Positions 17,326-26,089 of a DNA stretch of 64,000 nt are shown here, in pieces (the stretch's first letter is position 1; the number at the start of each line of letters is the position of its first letter). Position numbers and translations under genes: made by a program. Source of the stretch: Thermobispora bispora DSM 43833 (GTDB lineage Bacteria > Actinomycetota > Actinomycetes > Streptosporangiales > Streptosporangiaceae); assembly GCF_000092645.1 (NCBI RefSeq), contig NC_014165.1:3410001-3474000 (forward strand). The letters run 5' to 3'. Under the pieces are notes generated by a model that worked only from the letters and a program-made list of their open reading frames with translations, did not search any database and had not been told where the DNA came from.

Positions 17326-18609
17326 TCAGATGCGGGGCGTGATCGGCACCATCCGCTCGACCACCCGGGCCAGCGCCTCGACCACCTGCGGGTCGTACTC
17401 GGTCGCCGAGGCGAGCCGGAGCCGTTCCAGCGCCGCGGCGGCCCGGTCCCGGTCGGTCGAGCCGCTCACCAGGTCGTCGTAGGCGTTGGCGGCCTTGATG
17501 ATCCGGCTCGCCATGGGCGGCGCCTCGGCGCGCGAGTCGCACTGCCGCCGGACGATCTCGGCCACGTTGTGCAGCACCCCGGTCTGCTTGATCACCTCGG
17601 CCCCGAGCTCGGCGATGCGCCGCGCCTGCGCGGGGTCGACGAGCACGGTCGCCCCGCCCGGGATCGGGTCCCGGAGCGAGAGCTGGCCGATGTCGTGCAT
17701 GAGCGCGGCGTACTCGAGCTCGAGGAGCTGCGGCTCGGACATGCCGAGCTCCCGCCCGACCGCGACGGCGAGCTGGCTGACCCGGCGGGAGTGGCCGGGC
17801 TCGACGTAGCCGCCGACCTCGGTCACCCGGCTGAGCGCGCGCACGGTCTGCAGGTACGTCGCCCGGATCCCCGCGTACTTACGGAAGGCCACCTGGGTGA
17901 CGAGCAGGGGCGCGGCGAACGCCGGGAGCGCGGTCATGCCCATGCTGTGCGAGGCGAGGGCGAGCAGGATGCCCGACGAGCCGACCGCGGCGCCGAGCGG
18001 CACGGCCATCCGGATCTCGTCCCGTACGGCGACGCCGAACGCGGTCGCGACCTGCTCGACCCGGAGCATCGCCGCGATCACGGTGTCGACCGCGAGCATC
18101 GCGACCACGAGGGCGGCCATCACGCCGAGCGCCGGCCACCAGTTGCCGTCGTCCCGGGCGATCCGGTGGAGCGGCTCGGCCAGCGGGCGGTAGGCGAAGG
18201 CGAGGAGCGAGCCGGACAGGAGCCGCCGCGCCATGGCGTCGAGCCGGGGCGGCCGGCCGACGGCGACGTGCGGGAGCGCGCCGGCGATCATGCCGACCGC
18301 CATGACCGCGACGACCTGGAGGGCCGGGTGCTGCACCTGCCGGCCGCCGACGTCGAGCAGCAGGGCGTAGCCGAGGGCGGCCGCCGTGGAGACCGGGGCC
18401 ACCTCCCGGTTGCCGGGCATCATGAGCCGGGCGAGCTCGCCCGCGGCGATCAGCGCGCCGAAGCCGACCGCGATCGGCGGGTCGGCGAGCCCGGTGACCG
18501 CCGTGTGCGCGATGCCCGCCACGATCAGCGCCCCGGCCGCGCAGATGAGCAGGAGCTGCCCGGGCTGCGGCTGCTGATCGGGGCGCAGGGGTAGCCGCCG
18601 CCGCTTCAT
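17326..18609 (-). CDS. membrane protein with degenerate HD-GYP domain
   Basis: A 427-residue protein with about six to eight hydrophobic segments (about 20-260), a short linker and a C-terminal HD-type domain. HDIGQLSLRDPIPGG keeps the HD pair, but the HHE and DGxGYP motifs that define active c-di-GMP phosphodiesterases are missing; the corresponding place reads IVRRQCDSRAEAPPM. It is therefore probably a non-hydrolysing partner or a sensor. The ATG at 18609 overlaps the stop of the intact HD-GYP gene (ATGA), so the two are coupled. A longer frame to 18717 lies inside the upstream gene and is rejected. Confidence 0.85.
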   Translation of the reverse strand: MKRRRLPLRPDQQPQPGQLLLICAAGALIVAGIAHTAVTGLADPPIAVGFGALIAAGELARLMMPGNREVAPVSTAAALGYALLLDVGGRQVQHPALQVVAVMAVGMIAGALPHVAVGRPPRLDAMARRLLSGSLLAFAYRPLAEPLHRIARDDGNWWPALGVMAALVVAMLAVDTVIAAMLRVEQVATAFGVAVRDEIRMAVPLGAAVGSSGILLALASHSMGMTALPAFAAPLLVTQVAFRKYAGIRATYLQTVRALSRVTEVGGYVEPGHSRRVSQLAVAVGRELGMSEPQLLELEYAALMHDIGQLSLRDPIPGGATVLVDPAQARRIAELGAEVIKQTGVLHNVAEIVRRQCDSRAEAPPMASRIIKAANAYDDLVSGSTDRDRAAAALERLRLASATEYDPQVVEALARVVERMVPITPRI

Positions 18610-19970
18610 CGCTCGGACCCCACCTGGATCGGCGCCGTGGGGTCGTCGTGGTCCCGGACCGCGGTCTCGGCGGCGTCGGCGGGCGGTGGCCCGGACACGG
18701 TCTGCGGCGGGTTCCATCCCTTCCGCTCGAGGGCCTTGATGAAGGCGTACACCATCTCCGGATCGAACTGCGTGCCGGCGTTCTTGCGGAGCTCGGCGAC
18801 CGCGACCTCGATCGGCTTCGCCTTCCGGTAGGCCCGGTCGGAGGTCATCGAGTCGAAGGCGTCGGCCACGGCGATGATCCGGGCGAACTCCGGGATCTCC
18901 GAGCCGGCCAGGCCCATCGGGTAGCCCTTGCCGTCGTACCGCTCGTGGTGGTGCATGATCCCGGCGAACGCCTCATCGAGGAAGTCGATCCCCCGGACGA
19001 TCTCCAGCCCGCGCATCGGGTGGAGCTGGATCGCGGCGATCTCCTCCTCGGTGAGCTTGCCCTCCTTCTGCAGGACCTTGGTGGGCACGCCGAGCTTGCC
19101 GACGTCGTGGAGCATGCCCGCGTACCTGATCGCGCGGAGCCGCTCGGTGCCCATCCCGATCTCTTCAGCGATCATCGATGAGGCCAGGGAGACGCGGGTG
19201 CAGTGCCCGCGGGTGTAGTAGTCCTTGGTCTCCACCGCCTGGCAGAGCGCGGCGATGGTCGCGTCGTACGAGCGCTGCTCGGCGTGGTAGTGCCCGAACG
19301 CCCAGCGGGCCACGAAGAGCGGGAGCAGGACGAGCACCGCCGAGATCGACTGCACGGTCACCCAGAGCGCGGCGATCAGCAGGCCGAAGACCGCGTACCC
19401 GACGTACGACCCGAGGAACTGGACCATGGGGCGGAGCAGCACCTGCCCCCGGCCCACCTCGCGGGCGAGCCGCACGATGACCGCGGTGAGCACGAAGTTG
19501 ACCGCCACGAACGCCACCGTGGCGGCGGAGTAGGGGATGAGGATGCCGGGGAAGTCCTCGACCTGCGGCAGCCCGACCTCGCCCCCGGCGCGGAGGAACG
19601 CCCAGCCCGCCGCGTAGCCGCAGATCACGTACTGGGCGCCGTTGAACAGCCGCTTCACCAGGGGGATGCCCGGCCGTACGCTCACCACCGCGGTGAGGCC
19701 GACCAGCGCCGCGCCCACCGGTCCCACGAGCACGACCGCGGCGAGCGCGGCCGAGTAGCTCACCGAGACCGCGACGTGCGGGACGTTGAGCAGGGTCGGG
19801 GCGGACTCACAGAGGAGGAAGAGCAGCCCCAGGACGAGGGTCGTCGACCAGTCGCCCGCGGAGAGGGCTCCGGGTTCGAGCAGGTCCCCGGCGAGCAGAA
19901 AGGCCGCCGCTCCGGCGAGCGTGACGACATAGACCTTGGCAGGCCACGGCAATTCCCGCACTACGGCCAC
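18606..19970 (-). CDS. membrane-bound HD-GYP domain protein, putative c-di-GMP phosphodiesterase
   Basis: A 454-residue protein: about seven membrane segments in residues 10-228, then an HD-GYP domain. Metal and signature residues are present: His256, His288-Asp289 in MLHDVGKLG, His317, the HHE at 340-343 and DGKGYP at 346-351. Active members hydrolyse cyclic di-GMP, so this is a likely phosphodiesterase controlled by its membrane part. It lies between a 36-residue membrane peptide gene 54 bases upstream and a degenerate paralogue overlapping downstream. The start codon is GTG at 19970. Confidence 0.92.
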   Translation of the reverse strand: MAVVRELPWPAKVYVVTLAGAAAFLLAGDLLEPGALSAGDWSTTLVLGLLFLLCESAPTLLNVPHVAVSVSYSAALAAVVLVGPVGAALVGLTAVVSVRPGIPLVKRLFNGAQYVICGYAAGWAFLRAGGEVGLPQVEDFPGILIPYSAATVAFVAVNFVLTAVIVRLAREVGRGQVLLRPMVQFLGSYVGYAVFGLLIAALWVTVQSISAVLVLLPLFVARWAFGHYHAEQRSYDATIAALCQAVETKDYYTRGHCTRVSLASSMIAEEIGMGTERLRAIRYAGMLHDVGKLGVPTKVLQKEGKLTEEEIAAIQLHPMRGLEIVRGIDFLDEAFAGIMHHHERYDGKGYPMGLAGSEIPEFARIIAVADAFDSMTSDRAYRKAKPIEVAVAELRKNAGTQFDPEMVYAFIKALERKGWNPPQTVSGPPPADAAETAVRDHDDPTAPIQVGSER

Positions 19971-20024
19971 CTCTCGGGCGGAAGGGACCCGGACGCGCGC
20001 TCAGCGGCGGCCCGCTGCGAGCGA

Positions 20025-20135
20025 TCAAATCCAAGAAATACCCGTCGGCGGCCCGCCGATCACGCCGGCCGTCATTATCGCCGTAGTGAGCAGCGCCAGC
20101 CCAGTCAGCAGTTTGAGAATGGTGTCGCGTTTCAT
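20025..20135 (-). CDS. 36-residue membrane peptide upstream of HD-GYP genes
   Basis: A short gene of ATG plus 35 codons and a TGA. A GGGAGG ribosome site lies seven bases before the ATG. The peptide starts MKRDTILKLL, has a single hydrophobic span (about residues 9-27) and ends GPPTGISWI. The charge pattern (KRD before, none after) predicts N-in. It uses codons such as ATA, ACT and ATT, less GC-biased than the neighbours. It points the same way as the HD-GYP genes, 54 bases upstream, so it is probably the first gene of that unit. No known family is recognised. Confidence 0.65.
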   Translation of the reverse strand: MKRDTILKLLTGLALLTTAIMTAGVIGGPPTGISWI

Positions 20136-20214
20136 GCGCCGCCTCCCGTTGGTGTCGCCCATTCAGGCTACAAAACCGGGTGCCCCGGGCCAGGGATGTC
20201 GGCGCATCGCAGCC

Positions 20215-20265
20215 AAACCGTAATCAACCAATCACGCCCTGTGTCATTTGTCGTGATTACGGTTT
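20215..20265 (-). terminator. inverted repeat directly after the epimerase stop
   Basis: 12-base arms (20215-20226 and 20254-20265) with a 27-base loop start immediately past the epimerase stop codon. A second pairing is possible between 20230-20236 and 20252-20258 and would exclude the first. The region is AT-rich. A terminator is the simplest reading; a control element for the 36-residue peptide gene that follows is the alternative. Confidence 0.55.
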
Positions 20266-20266
20266 T

Positions 20267-21178
20267 TCACTGGCCGCGCGCCCAATCAACGGTGATCTTA
20301 ATTCCGGTGGGCAGGTCGTAGCGGGGACGCCAGCCGAGCCCGTCGAACGCGGGCCCCGGGTCGACGGCCATGGCCGGCAGGTCGCCGAGCCGCGGAGGAG
20401 CGAAGCGCGGCTCGTCGGGGACGCCGGCCGCGGCGGCGACCAGCGAGTGCAGCTCCCGGTCGGTGGTCTGCACCCCCGTGCCGATGTTGAACCGGCGGCC
20501 GTCGCCGTCCGGACCGCAGGCGCGGGCGAAGGCGTCCACCACGTCCGCGACGAACACGTAGTCCCTGGTCTGGGTGCCGTCGCCGTACACGACCGTGGGC
20601 TTGCCGTTGAGCAGGGCGTCGGTGAAGATCGCGACGACCCCGGCCTCGCCCTCGGGGGACTGGCGGGGGCCGTAGACGTTCGACAGCACGAGCGTGGTGT
20701 ACTCGAGCCCGTAGAGCGCGCGGTAGGTGGCGAGGTAGAGCTCACCGCCGAGCTTGGACGCCGCGTACGGCGACCGCGGATCGGGCGTGGCGTCACCGGG
20801 CACCGGGAGCTCCTTCGGCCGGCCGTACACGGCGACCGACGAGGCGTACACCACCTTGCGCGCCCCGGACCGCCGCGCCGCCTCGAGCACGTTGATCGTG
20901 CCCTCGACGTTGACCCGGGCGTCGTGGACCGGGTCGGCGACGCTCTTGCGCACGCTGATCTGCGCGGCGAGGTGGCAGATCACCTCGGGCCGCCACCGTG
21001 CCGCGAGGTCCTGGAGGGCGGGGTCGCGCACGTCGATCTCGTGGAGCTCGGCCGCGGGGTTGCGATGGCGCCCCGAAGAGAGATCGTCGACCACCAGAAC
21101 CTCATGGCCGTCGGCGAGCAGCCGGTCCACCAGGTTCGACCCGATGAACCCGGCACCGCCGGTCACCAATGCCCGCAT
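20267..21178 (-). CDS. NAD-dependent epimerase/dehydratase, UDP-glucose 4-epimerase-like
   Basis: A 303-residue extended SDR. It has the Rossmann motif GGAGFIGSNLVDRL, VVDDLSSG binding the adenosine ribose, the active-site Ser/Tyr/Lys in VYASSVAVYG and YAASK, and the sugar-binding SNVYGPRQSPEGEAGVVAIF. It probably epimerises a nucleotide sugar for cell-surface glycans. The sugar specificity cannot be read from sequence. No glycosyltransferases are adjacent. ATG start at 21178; a long inverted repeat follows the stop. Confidence 0.9.
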   Translation of the reverse strand: MRALVTGGAGFIGSNLVDRLLADGHEVLVVDDLSSGRHRNPAAELHEIDVRDPALQDLAARWRPEVICHLAAQISVRKSVADPVHDARVNVEGTINVLEAARRSGARKVVYASSVAVYGRPKELPVPGDATPDPRSPYAASKLGGELYLATYRALYGLEYTTLVLSNVYGPRQSPEGEAGVVAIFTDALLNGKPTVVYGDGTQTRDYVFVADVVDAFARACGPDGDGRRFNIGTGVQTTDRELHSLVAAAAGVPDEPRFAPPRLGDLPAMAVDPGPAFDGLGWRPRYDLPTGIKITVDWARGQ

Positions 21179-21232
21179 TCTCCACCTTCCTGCACGCGAT
21201 ACCGGGTGATCCTAGCGGGCAGGGGCACCGAT

Positions 21233-21256
21233 GGGCCGGGGAAATCCGCCCGGCCC
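21233..21256 (-). terminator. hairpin after rsrA
   Basis: GGGCCGGG (21233-21240) pairs with CCCGGCCC (21249-21256) across an 8-base loop, just downstream of the rsrA stop. Confidence 0.55.
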
Positions 21257-21259
21257 CGG

Positions 21260-21526
21260 CTAACCGTCGAGCTCGACCCTGAGCTGCTCGATCCGCACCA
21301 TGATCTTGGTGCGGAGGGCGGCCGGCACCGGCTCGCACCCGCACTTCTTCGCGATGAGCTCCTTGATCGCCTGTTCCAGCCCGTACTCCTCGAAACACGG
21401 CCCGCACTCGGCGAGGTGCCTCCTGATCTCGGCGCACGCCTCGCCGTCGAGTTCCCCGTCGAGGTACGTGTAGACCTTCTCGAGGACCTCCGAGCATGGA
21501 GTGTCGTGATGTTTCCCGCAGCTCAT
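21260..21526 (-). CDS. rsrA: redox-sensing zinc anti-sigma factor RsrA
   Basis: An 88-residue ZAS-family anti-sigma factor. It binds sigma-R in reducing conditions and releases it when thiols are oxidised to disulfides. All positions known from Streptomyces coelicolor are present: Cys3, Cys11, Cys31, His37, Cys41, Cys44 and a C-terminal pair at Cys62/Cys64. The zinc motif is HLAECGPC. The ATG overlaps the sigR stop by four bases, so the pair is coupled. Confidence 0.97.
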   Translation of the reverse strand: MSCGKHHDTPCSEVLEKVYTYLDGELDGEACAEIRRHLAECGPCFEEYGLEQAIKELIAKKCGCEPVPAALRTKIMVRIEQLRVELDG

Positions 21527-22158
21527 CGCCCCTCCCCATCCTGCGGCTCACCGGGACCGCCGGATTTCGGCCGCAGGAGACCTCGCTCATGTGCGTAGTC
21601 TTCGAGCAACGCCCGCAGCTGCCGCCGGCCGCGATGGAGGCGCGACATCACGGTCCCGATCGGAGTGCCCATGATCTCCGCGATCTCCTTGTACGGGAAA
21701 CCCTCGACATCGGCGAGGTAGACGGCGATACGGAACTCCTCGGGAAGCGCGGCGAGCGCGTTCTTCACGTCGCTGTCCGGCAGGTGCTCCAGCGCCTCGA
21801 TCTCGGCGGACTTCAGGCCGCTGGAGGTGTGCGACCCGGCCCGGGCGAGCTGCCAGTCCTCGATCTCCTCGGTGTCGGCCTGCTGGGGCTCTCGCTGCTT
21901 CTTGCGGTAGCTGTTGATGAAGGTGTTCGTGAGGATGCGGTAGAGCCAGGCCTTGAGATTGGTCCCCTCCTGGAACTGGTGGAAGGAGGAGAACGCCCGG
22001 ACGAAGGTCTCCTGGACGAGATCCTCCGCGTCCGCCGGGTTCCTGGTGAGCCGGAGCGCCGCGGAGTAGAGCTGGTCGAGGTATGGCATCGCGTCGCGCT
22101 CGAAGCGCTCGCTGCGCTGCTTGAACGTCTCCTCTGCCGTCTTGGTGACGGGACCCAC
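21523..22158 (-). CDS. sigR: ECF sigma factor SigR (thiol-oxidative stress)
   Basis: ECF sigma factor that controls thioredoxin, mycothiol and proteostasis genes under disulfide stress. Region 2 shows [20 protein letters not shown] and [20 protein letters not shown]; region 4 shows [20 protein letters not shown] and [20 protein letters not shown]. The frame is open to 22257, but a sigma-R-type promoter occupies 22256-22282, so that start cannot be used from it. GTG 22158 begins VGPVTKT, matching the conserved N-terminus of Streptomyces sigma-R; ATG 22170 and GTG 22245 are alternatives. Followed by rsrA with ATGA overlap. Confidence 0.95.
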   Translation of the reverse strand: MGPVTKTAEETFKQRSERFERDAMPYLDQLYSAALRLTRNPADAEDLVQETFVRAFSSFHQFQEGTNLKAWLYRILTNTFINSYRKKQREPQQADTEEIEDWQLARAGSHTSSGLKSAEIEALEHLPDSDVKNALAALPEEFRIAVYLADVEGFPYKEIAEIMGTPIGTVMSRLHRGRRQLRALLEDYAHERGLLRPKSGGPGEPQDGEGR

Positions 22159-22255
22159 CTCCCTCAGCATCGTGCCGTCGGGCAGAGCATATCGATCCGC
22201 CGTGACCTGCCCGGATGGGGGCGCCGGCACGGACCGCGCCGTCACGCCCAACTCC

Positions 22256-22282
22256 AACAGGTGAGGCCTGGAGTCTGTTCCC
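22256..22282 (-). promoter_or_regulatory. sigma-R autoregulatory promoter of sigR
   Basis: On the minus strand, GGGAAC (22282-22277) and GTT (22258-22256) are separated by 18 bases. This fits the published sigma-R consensus GGAAT-N18-GTT, with C for T. It lies just upstream of sigR, matching the known self-induction of sigR from its second promoter. Confidence 0.65.
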
Positions 22283-22374
22283 GGCGGGGTTTAAGGTGAC
22301 GAACACCCGGGTGCGGAGCGAGACGATCCCCGATCCGCTCTGGCTCCGCTGCCTCGCCCCCATGGCCCGATGAC

Positions 22375-23130
22375 GTGCAGGAGCCGCTCGTGCAGCCCAT
22401 TCCGGCCAATGCCCCCAGCGACGCGGGCGCGCTCGAGCCGTACTGGACCTTCTACGGCGCCGTCGTCGCCGAGCAGCTCCGCCGGTGGCTGCCCACCCGC
22501 CCGTCGCTCCTGCTCGACCTGTCCGGCGGACGTGGGCGCTGGCCGGCCCAGGCGGCCCGGGCCGGCCACCGTGTCGTCGAGGTCCTCGGCTTCCGCCACG
22601 CCTCCGAACGGCGGCCGCGCGACACCGTGACCGGTGTCCGGCGGGTCCGCGCCGACGACCTCGCCTTCCTGCCGGACGCGTGCGTCGACGGCGTGATCGC
22701 CGAAGAGCGCGTCCTGTCGTTCGAGCTCATGACCGAGTCGGTCGTCGAGGACGTGGCCCGGGTGCTGCGCCCGGGAGGCCGCGCCCTGCTCTGCGTCGAC
22801 TCGCTCGTCCTCGGGATGGCGATCCTCGCCGAGCAGAGCTACTGGGCGCACCTGTGCCAGACGACCGACGTCATGCTCGTGCCGTGGCCGGACGGCAGCA
22901 TCACCCGGTGCTTCTCCAGCGCCCAGCTCCGGGAGCTGATCACGAGCACCGGGCTCGAGGTGGAGTGGATCAGGCCGCGGACCGTCCTGTCCCCCTCCAT
23001 GATCGACCACGTGATCCGCTCGGGAAGCGGGTCGATGGAGCGGCTCGTGCGCACCGAGCTGGAGGCGGAGCCCGACGACCATGACACCGTCGGGATCCAC
23101 CTCGTCGCCAGCGCGCGCAAGCCGCTGTGA
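22375..23130 (+). CDS. SAM-dependent methyltransferase-like protein
   Basis: A 251-residue protein with a class I methyltransferase outline. Motif I is the somewhat degenerate LLLDLSGGRGRWPAQAA, a later strand is LAFLPDACVDGVIAEERVL, and the post-motif stretch VEDVARVLRPGGRALLCVD is typical of Methyltransf_11. The C-terminal half (ITRCFSSAQLRELITSTGLE) also fits. Substrate unknown. GTG start at 22375. It is divergent from sigR and convergent with the TraR/DksA-like gene. Confidence 0.8.
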   Translation: MQEPLVQPIPANAPSDAGALEPYWTFYGAVVAEQLRRWLPTRPSLLLDLSGGRGRWPAQAARAGHRVVEVLGFRHASERRPRDTVTGVRRVRADDLAFLPDACVDGVIAEERVLSFELMTESVVEDVARVLRPGGRALLCVDSLVLGMAILAEQSYWAHLCQTTDVMLVPWPDGSITRCFSSAQLRELITSTGLEVEWIRPRTVLSPSMIDHVIRSGSGSMERLVRTELEAEPDDHDTVGIHLVASARKPL

Positions 23131-23161
23131 CCGATCAGCGTCCCGCTGTGACCGATCAGCG
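23122..23161. repeat. tandem 19-base repeat over two convergent stop codons
   Basis: CCGCTGTGACCGATCAGCG occurs at 23122-23140 and 23143-23161 (period 21). The first copy holds the methyltransferase stop TGA and the second holds the complement of the TraR/DksA-like stop. Confidence 0.8.
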
Positions 23162-23488
23162 CCGCCGCTCCAGCTTGGACTGGCACTGCACGCAGCGATC
23201 GGCCTCCGGCCTGGCCTCGAGCCTGCCCTCCGGGACGAGCTTGCCGCAGTCGACACAGCGCCCGTAGATGCCCTCGTCGAGCCGCTTCAACGCGGCGAGC
23301 ACGGCGTTGCGCTGCCGCGTGGCTGCGTCGAGCATGGCCTGGGTGTGCTCGGCCTGAACGAGCTCGGCACCCACGTCGGACGCCGCCCGCTCACCGGTGA
23401 CGTCCGCGGTGCCCTTCAGCAGCGTGATGGAACGGTCGAGCTCGCGAAGCATGGTCTCCAGGCGCATACGCGCGGTTGCGACATCCAC
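23156..23488 (-). CDS. TraR/DksA-family zinc-finger protein
   Basis: A DksA-like protein with an N-terminal coiled-coil helix (MRLETMLRELDRSITLLKG and later LDAATRQRNAVLAALKRLDE) and a C-terminal C4 zinc finger, C-x2-C in RCVDCGK and C-x2-C in RCVQCQS. Such proteins bind RNA polymerase through the secondary channel or act as uncharacterised regulators in actinomycetes, where true DksA is absent. GTG 23488 has GGAGG upstream and is preferred; ATG 23542 would add 18 residues with no ribosome site. Confidence 0.85.
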   Translation of the reverse strand: MDVATARMRLETMLRELDRSITLLKGTADVTGERAASDVGAELVQAEHTQAMLDAATRQRNAVLAALKRLDEGIYGRCVDCGKLVPEGRLEARPEADRCVQCQSKLERRR

Positions 23489-23696
23489 GGGATCCGCACC
23501 TCCGGAACGGGGGAAACCCGCCGCCGGATCTCCGCTCACCATGCGGGGATCAGGGAATCTCGGCGGGTGTACCGCTTTCCAGTCGGATGCCCAGTTGGCC
23601 GCTTACTTACACCACCGAATTACGACATGAGAGGGATGTCTCATACGCGAGTTTGGGACGGCCATTTCCTGGGGCCGGCCATTCCTCAAGCCGGCA

Positions 23697-24458
23697 TCAA
23701 AAGAGCATGACGTCGCCGGCACCCTGGTTTATTTCGACCGGTTTGATAAGTTCGGGACCATTGTTGCGGACGCTGTTCACCCGGGTGGAGACCGGGTGCG
23801 CGCGCAGCCGTCCCGGGTCGGCGGGGATCAGCAGCGCCGCCGGGTCCGGGAACTCCGGGTCGAGCCAGTCCGCCCAGCGGTCCCGGTCGAGCAGCAGCGG
23901 CATGCGGTCGTGGATCCGGCCCACCCGGTCCTCGGCCGTGGTCGTGATCACGGTGCAGGTGCACAGCCACCGCTCCGGGTCGTCCGGCGGCCGGTTCGGA
24001 TCCCGCCAGAACTCGTACAGCCCGGCCATCGCGAGCACCCCGCCGTCCGCCGGATGGATGAAGTAGGGCTGCTTCCGGGTCTCCCCCGGCCGCTCGCCCG
24101 GCACCGGCATCCACTCATAGAACCCGTCGGCCGGGATCAGGCAGCGCCGCGACGCGAAGGCGGCCCGGAAGGCCGGCTTGACCGCCACCGTCTCGATCCG
24201 CGCGTTGATCATGCGCGATCCGATCGAGGGATCCTTCGCCCAGCTCGGCACCAGGCCCCAGCGGACCCGCCGGAGCTGCCGCACCGGCCGCAGCTCCGCG
24301 CCCCCGGTCTTGGGGATGCGGCAGAGCACCGCGTAGACCTCCTTGGTCGGCGCGACGTTGTAGTCCGGGGCGGGCTCGTCCTCCACCCCGTCCAGCTCGA
24401 CCTGGAACTCCTCGAGCAGCTCCGCCTTCTTCCGCGCCGAGACGTATCTGCCGCACAT
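23697..24458 (-). CDS. HMCES/YedK-type abasic-site processing protein
   Basis: A 253-residue SRAP-domain protein that crosslinks to abasic sites in single-stranded DNA through its N-terminal cysteine. After Met removal Cys2 of [10 protein letters not shown] is the nucleophile. Further conserved parts are [41 protein letters not shown] with the active-site Glu, [11 protein letters not shown] and the late His in HPVSTRVN. The frame extends upstream to 24677, but the Cys must be residue 2, which fixes the ATG at 24458. Divergent from aroA. Confidence 0.93.
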   Translation of the reverse strand: MCGRYVSARKKAELLEEFQVELDGVEDEPAPDYNVAPTKEVYAVLCRIPKTGGAELRPVRQLRRVRWGLVPSWAKDPSIGSRMINARIETVAVKPAFRAAFASRRCLIPADGFYEWMPVPGERPGETRKQPYFIHPADGGVLAMAGLYEFWRDPNRPPDDPERWLCTCTVITTTAEDRVGRIHDRMPLLLDRDRWADWLDPEFPDPAALLIPADPGRLRAHPVSTRVNSVRNNGPELIKPVEINQGAGDVMLF

Positions 24459-24717
24459 GCCTCCAGCCTGCCACCCGGCACCGACGAACGGCGGTGCCCG
24501 CGCGCCGGACCCCGGACCCGCCGGGCCGGCCGGAGGAGCCTGCCGTCCCGGTGCGCGCCTGAAGCCGGCCGCCGGCGACGGCGAGGTTCGCGGCCGCCGC
24601 CCGTGTGATCGCGGCCCGTCCCGGGCCGGACCCGGCCGCGACCGCCGGGGCCGCGCCGCGGCTCCGCCCGGGATCACGGTTCGGGCCGCCGCCTCGCCCC
24701 CCGATAAGCTTGCCTAC

Positions 24718-26067
24718 ATGGCCTCTCCGCAGTCGGAACCCCGCGGTGCCCGGGCGCTCTGGCCGGCCCCGGTGGCCGCCGGACCCGTCGACGCGACCGT
24801 CCGGCTGCCCGGATCGAAGTCGGTGACCAACCGCGCGCTGCTGCTCGCCGCGCTCGCCGACGGCCCGAGCTCGATCCGGCGGGCCCTGCGCAGCCGTGAC
24901 ACCGATCTCATGGCCGCCGCGCTGCGCGCGCTCGGCGCGGAGCTGACCCCGTCGGACGAGAGCGCCTCGAGCGTGGACTGGACGGTCCGTCCCGGCCCGA
25001 TCCGGGGCGGCGTCGCCATCGACGTCGGCCTCGCCGGGACCGTGATGCGGTTCGTCCCCCCGGTCGCCGCGCTCGCCGATGAACCGGTGTCGTTCGACGG
25101 CGACCCGGCGGCGCGCAGGCGGCCGATGGGGCCGATCCTCGGCGCGCTCCGCGCGCTCGGGGCGCACGTCGAGGGCGACGCGCTCCCGTTCACGGTGCGG
25201 GGACCGATCACCGGCGGCGAGGTGGTGCTCGACGCCTCCTCGTCCTCGCAGATGGTGTCGGGCCTCCTGCTCGCCGGAGCCCGGTTCGAGAAGGGCGTCA
25301 CCGTACGGCACAGCGGGCCGCCCGTGCCGTCCATGCCGCACATCGAGATGACCGTGCACATGCTGCGGCAGGCCGGCGTGGCGGTGGACGACTCGGAGGC
25401 CGACGTGTGGCGGGTCGAGCCCGGCCCGATCCGCGCACGTGACCTCACCGTGGAGCCGGACCTGTCGAACGCGGCCCCGTTCCTCGCCGCCGCGCTCGTC
25501 ACCGGGGGCACGGTCACCGTCCCCGATTGGCCGGAGCGGACCACCCAGGCGGGCGACCGCCTCCGCCACCTGCTCGCCGAGATGGGCGCCACCGTCACCC
25601 GCGTCCCCGGCGGCCTGCGGGTGAGCGGATCCGGCCGGATCGCCGGGATCGAGGTGGACCTGCACGACGTGAGCGAGCTCACCCCGACGATCGCCGCGCT
25701 CGCCGCGCTCGCCGACGGGCCGTCGCGGATCACCGGGGTGGCGCACATCCGCGGGCACGAGACCGACCGGATCGCCGCGCTCGCCACTGAGATCAACCGG
25801 CTGGGCGGGGACGCCCGGGAGACCGAGGACGGCCTGGAGATCCACCCGCGGCCGTTGCGGGGCGGCGTGTTCCGCAGCTACGACGACCACCGCATGGCCA
25901 CGGCGGGCGCCGTCATCGGCCTGGCCGTGCCCGGGGTCCAGGTGGAGAACATCGCGACGACGGCGAAGACGCTGCCGGAGTTCGCCCGCATGTGGGCGGA
26001 GATGCTGGGCGAGGCGGGGGACGATCCGCGGGAGGACGCGCCGGGAGGCGCGGTGACGCAGGAGTGA
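24718..26067 (+). CDS. aroA: 3-phosphoshikimate 1-carboxyvinyltransferase (EPSP synthase)
   Basis: Sixth step of the shikimate pathway: shikimate-3-phosphate plus phosphoenolpyruvate gives EPSP, leading to chorismate. The 449-residue protein shows [37 protein letters not shown], the PEP-site stretch [32 protein letters not shown], and the late KTLPEF motif. The position normally NAGT reads LAGT, a variant found in class I actinobacterial enzymes. ATG 24718 is the last methionine ahead of the conserved start. rsgA follows 22 bases downstream, probably co-transcribed. Confidence 0.96.
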   Translation: MASPQSEPRGARALWPAPVAAGPVDATVRLPGSKSVTNRALLLAALADGPSSIRRALRSRDTDLMAAALRALGAELTPSDESASSVDWTVRPGPIRGGVAIDVGLAGTVMRFVPPVAALADEPVSFDGDPAARRRPMGPILGALRALGAHVEGDALPFTVRGPITGGEVVLDASSSSQMVSGLLLAGARFEKGVTVRHSGPPVPSMPHIEMTVHMLRQAGVAVDDSEADVWRVEPGPIRARDLTVEPDLSNAAPFLAAALVTGGTVTVPDWPERTTQAGDRLRHLLAEMGATVTRVPGGLRVSGSGRIAGIEVDLHDVSELTPTIAALAALADGPSRITGVAHIRGHETDRIAALATEINRLGGDARETEDGLEIHPRPLRGGVFRSYDDHRMATAGAVIGLAVPGVQVENIATTAKTLPEFARMWAEMLGEAGDDPREDAPGGAVTQE

Positions 26068-26089
26068 GGCCGGGCGGACCGCTCACGGA

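Noticed and set aside
18610-18717. N-terminal extension of the degenerate HD-GYP protein
   Set aside because: It would lie inside the upstream gene; the ATGA overlap at 18606-18609 gives a natural start.
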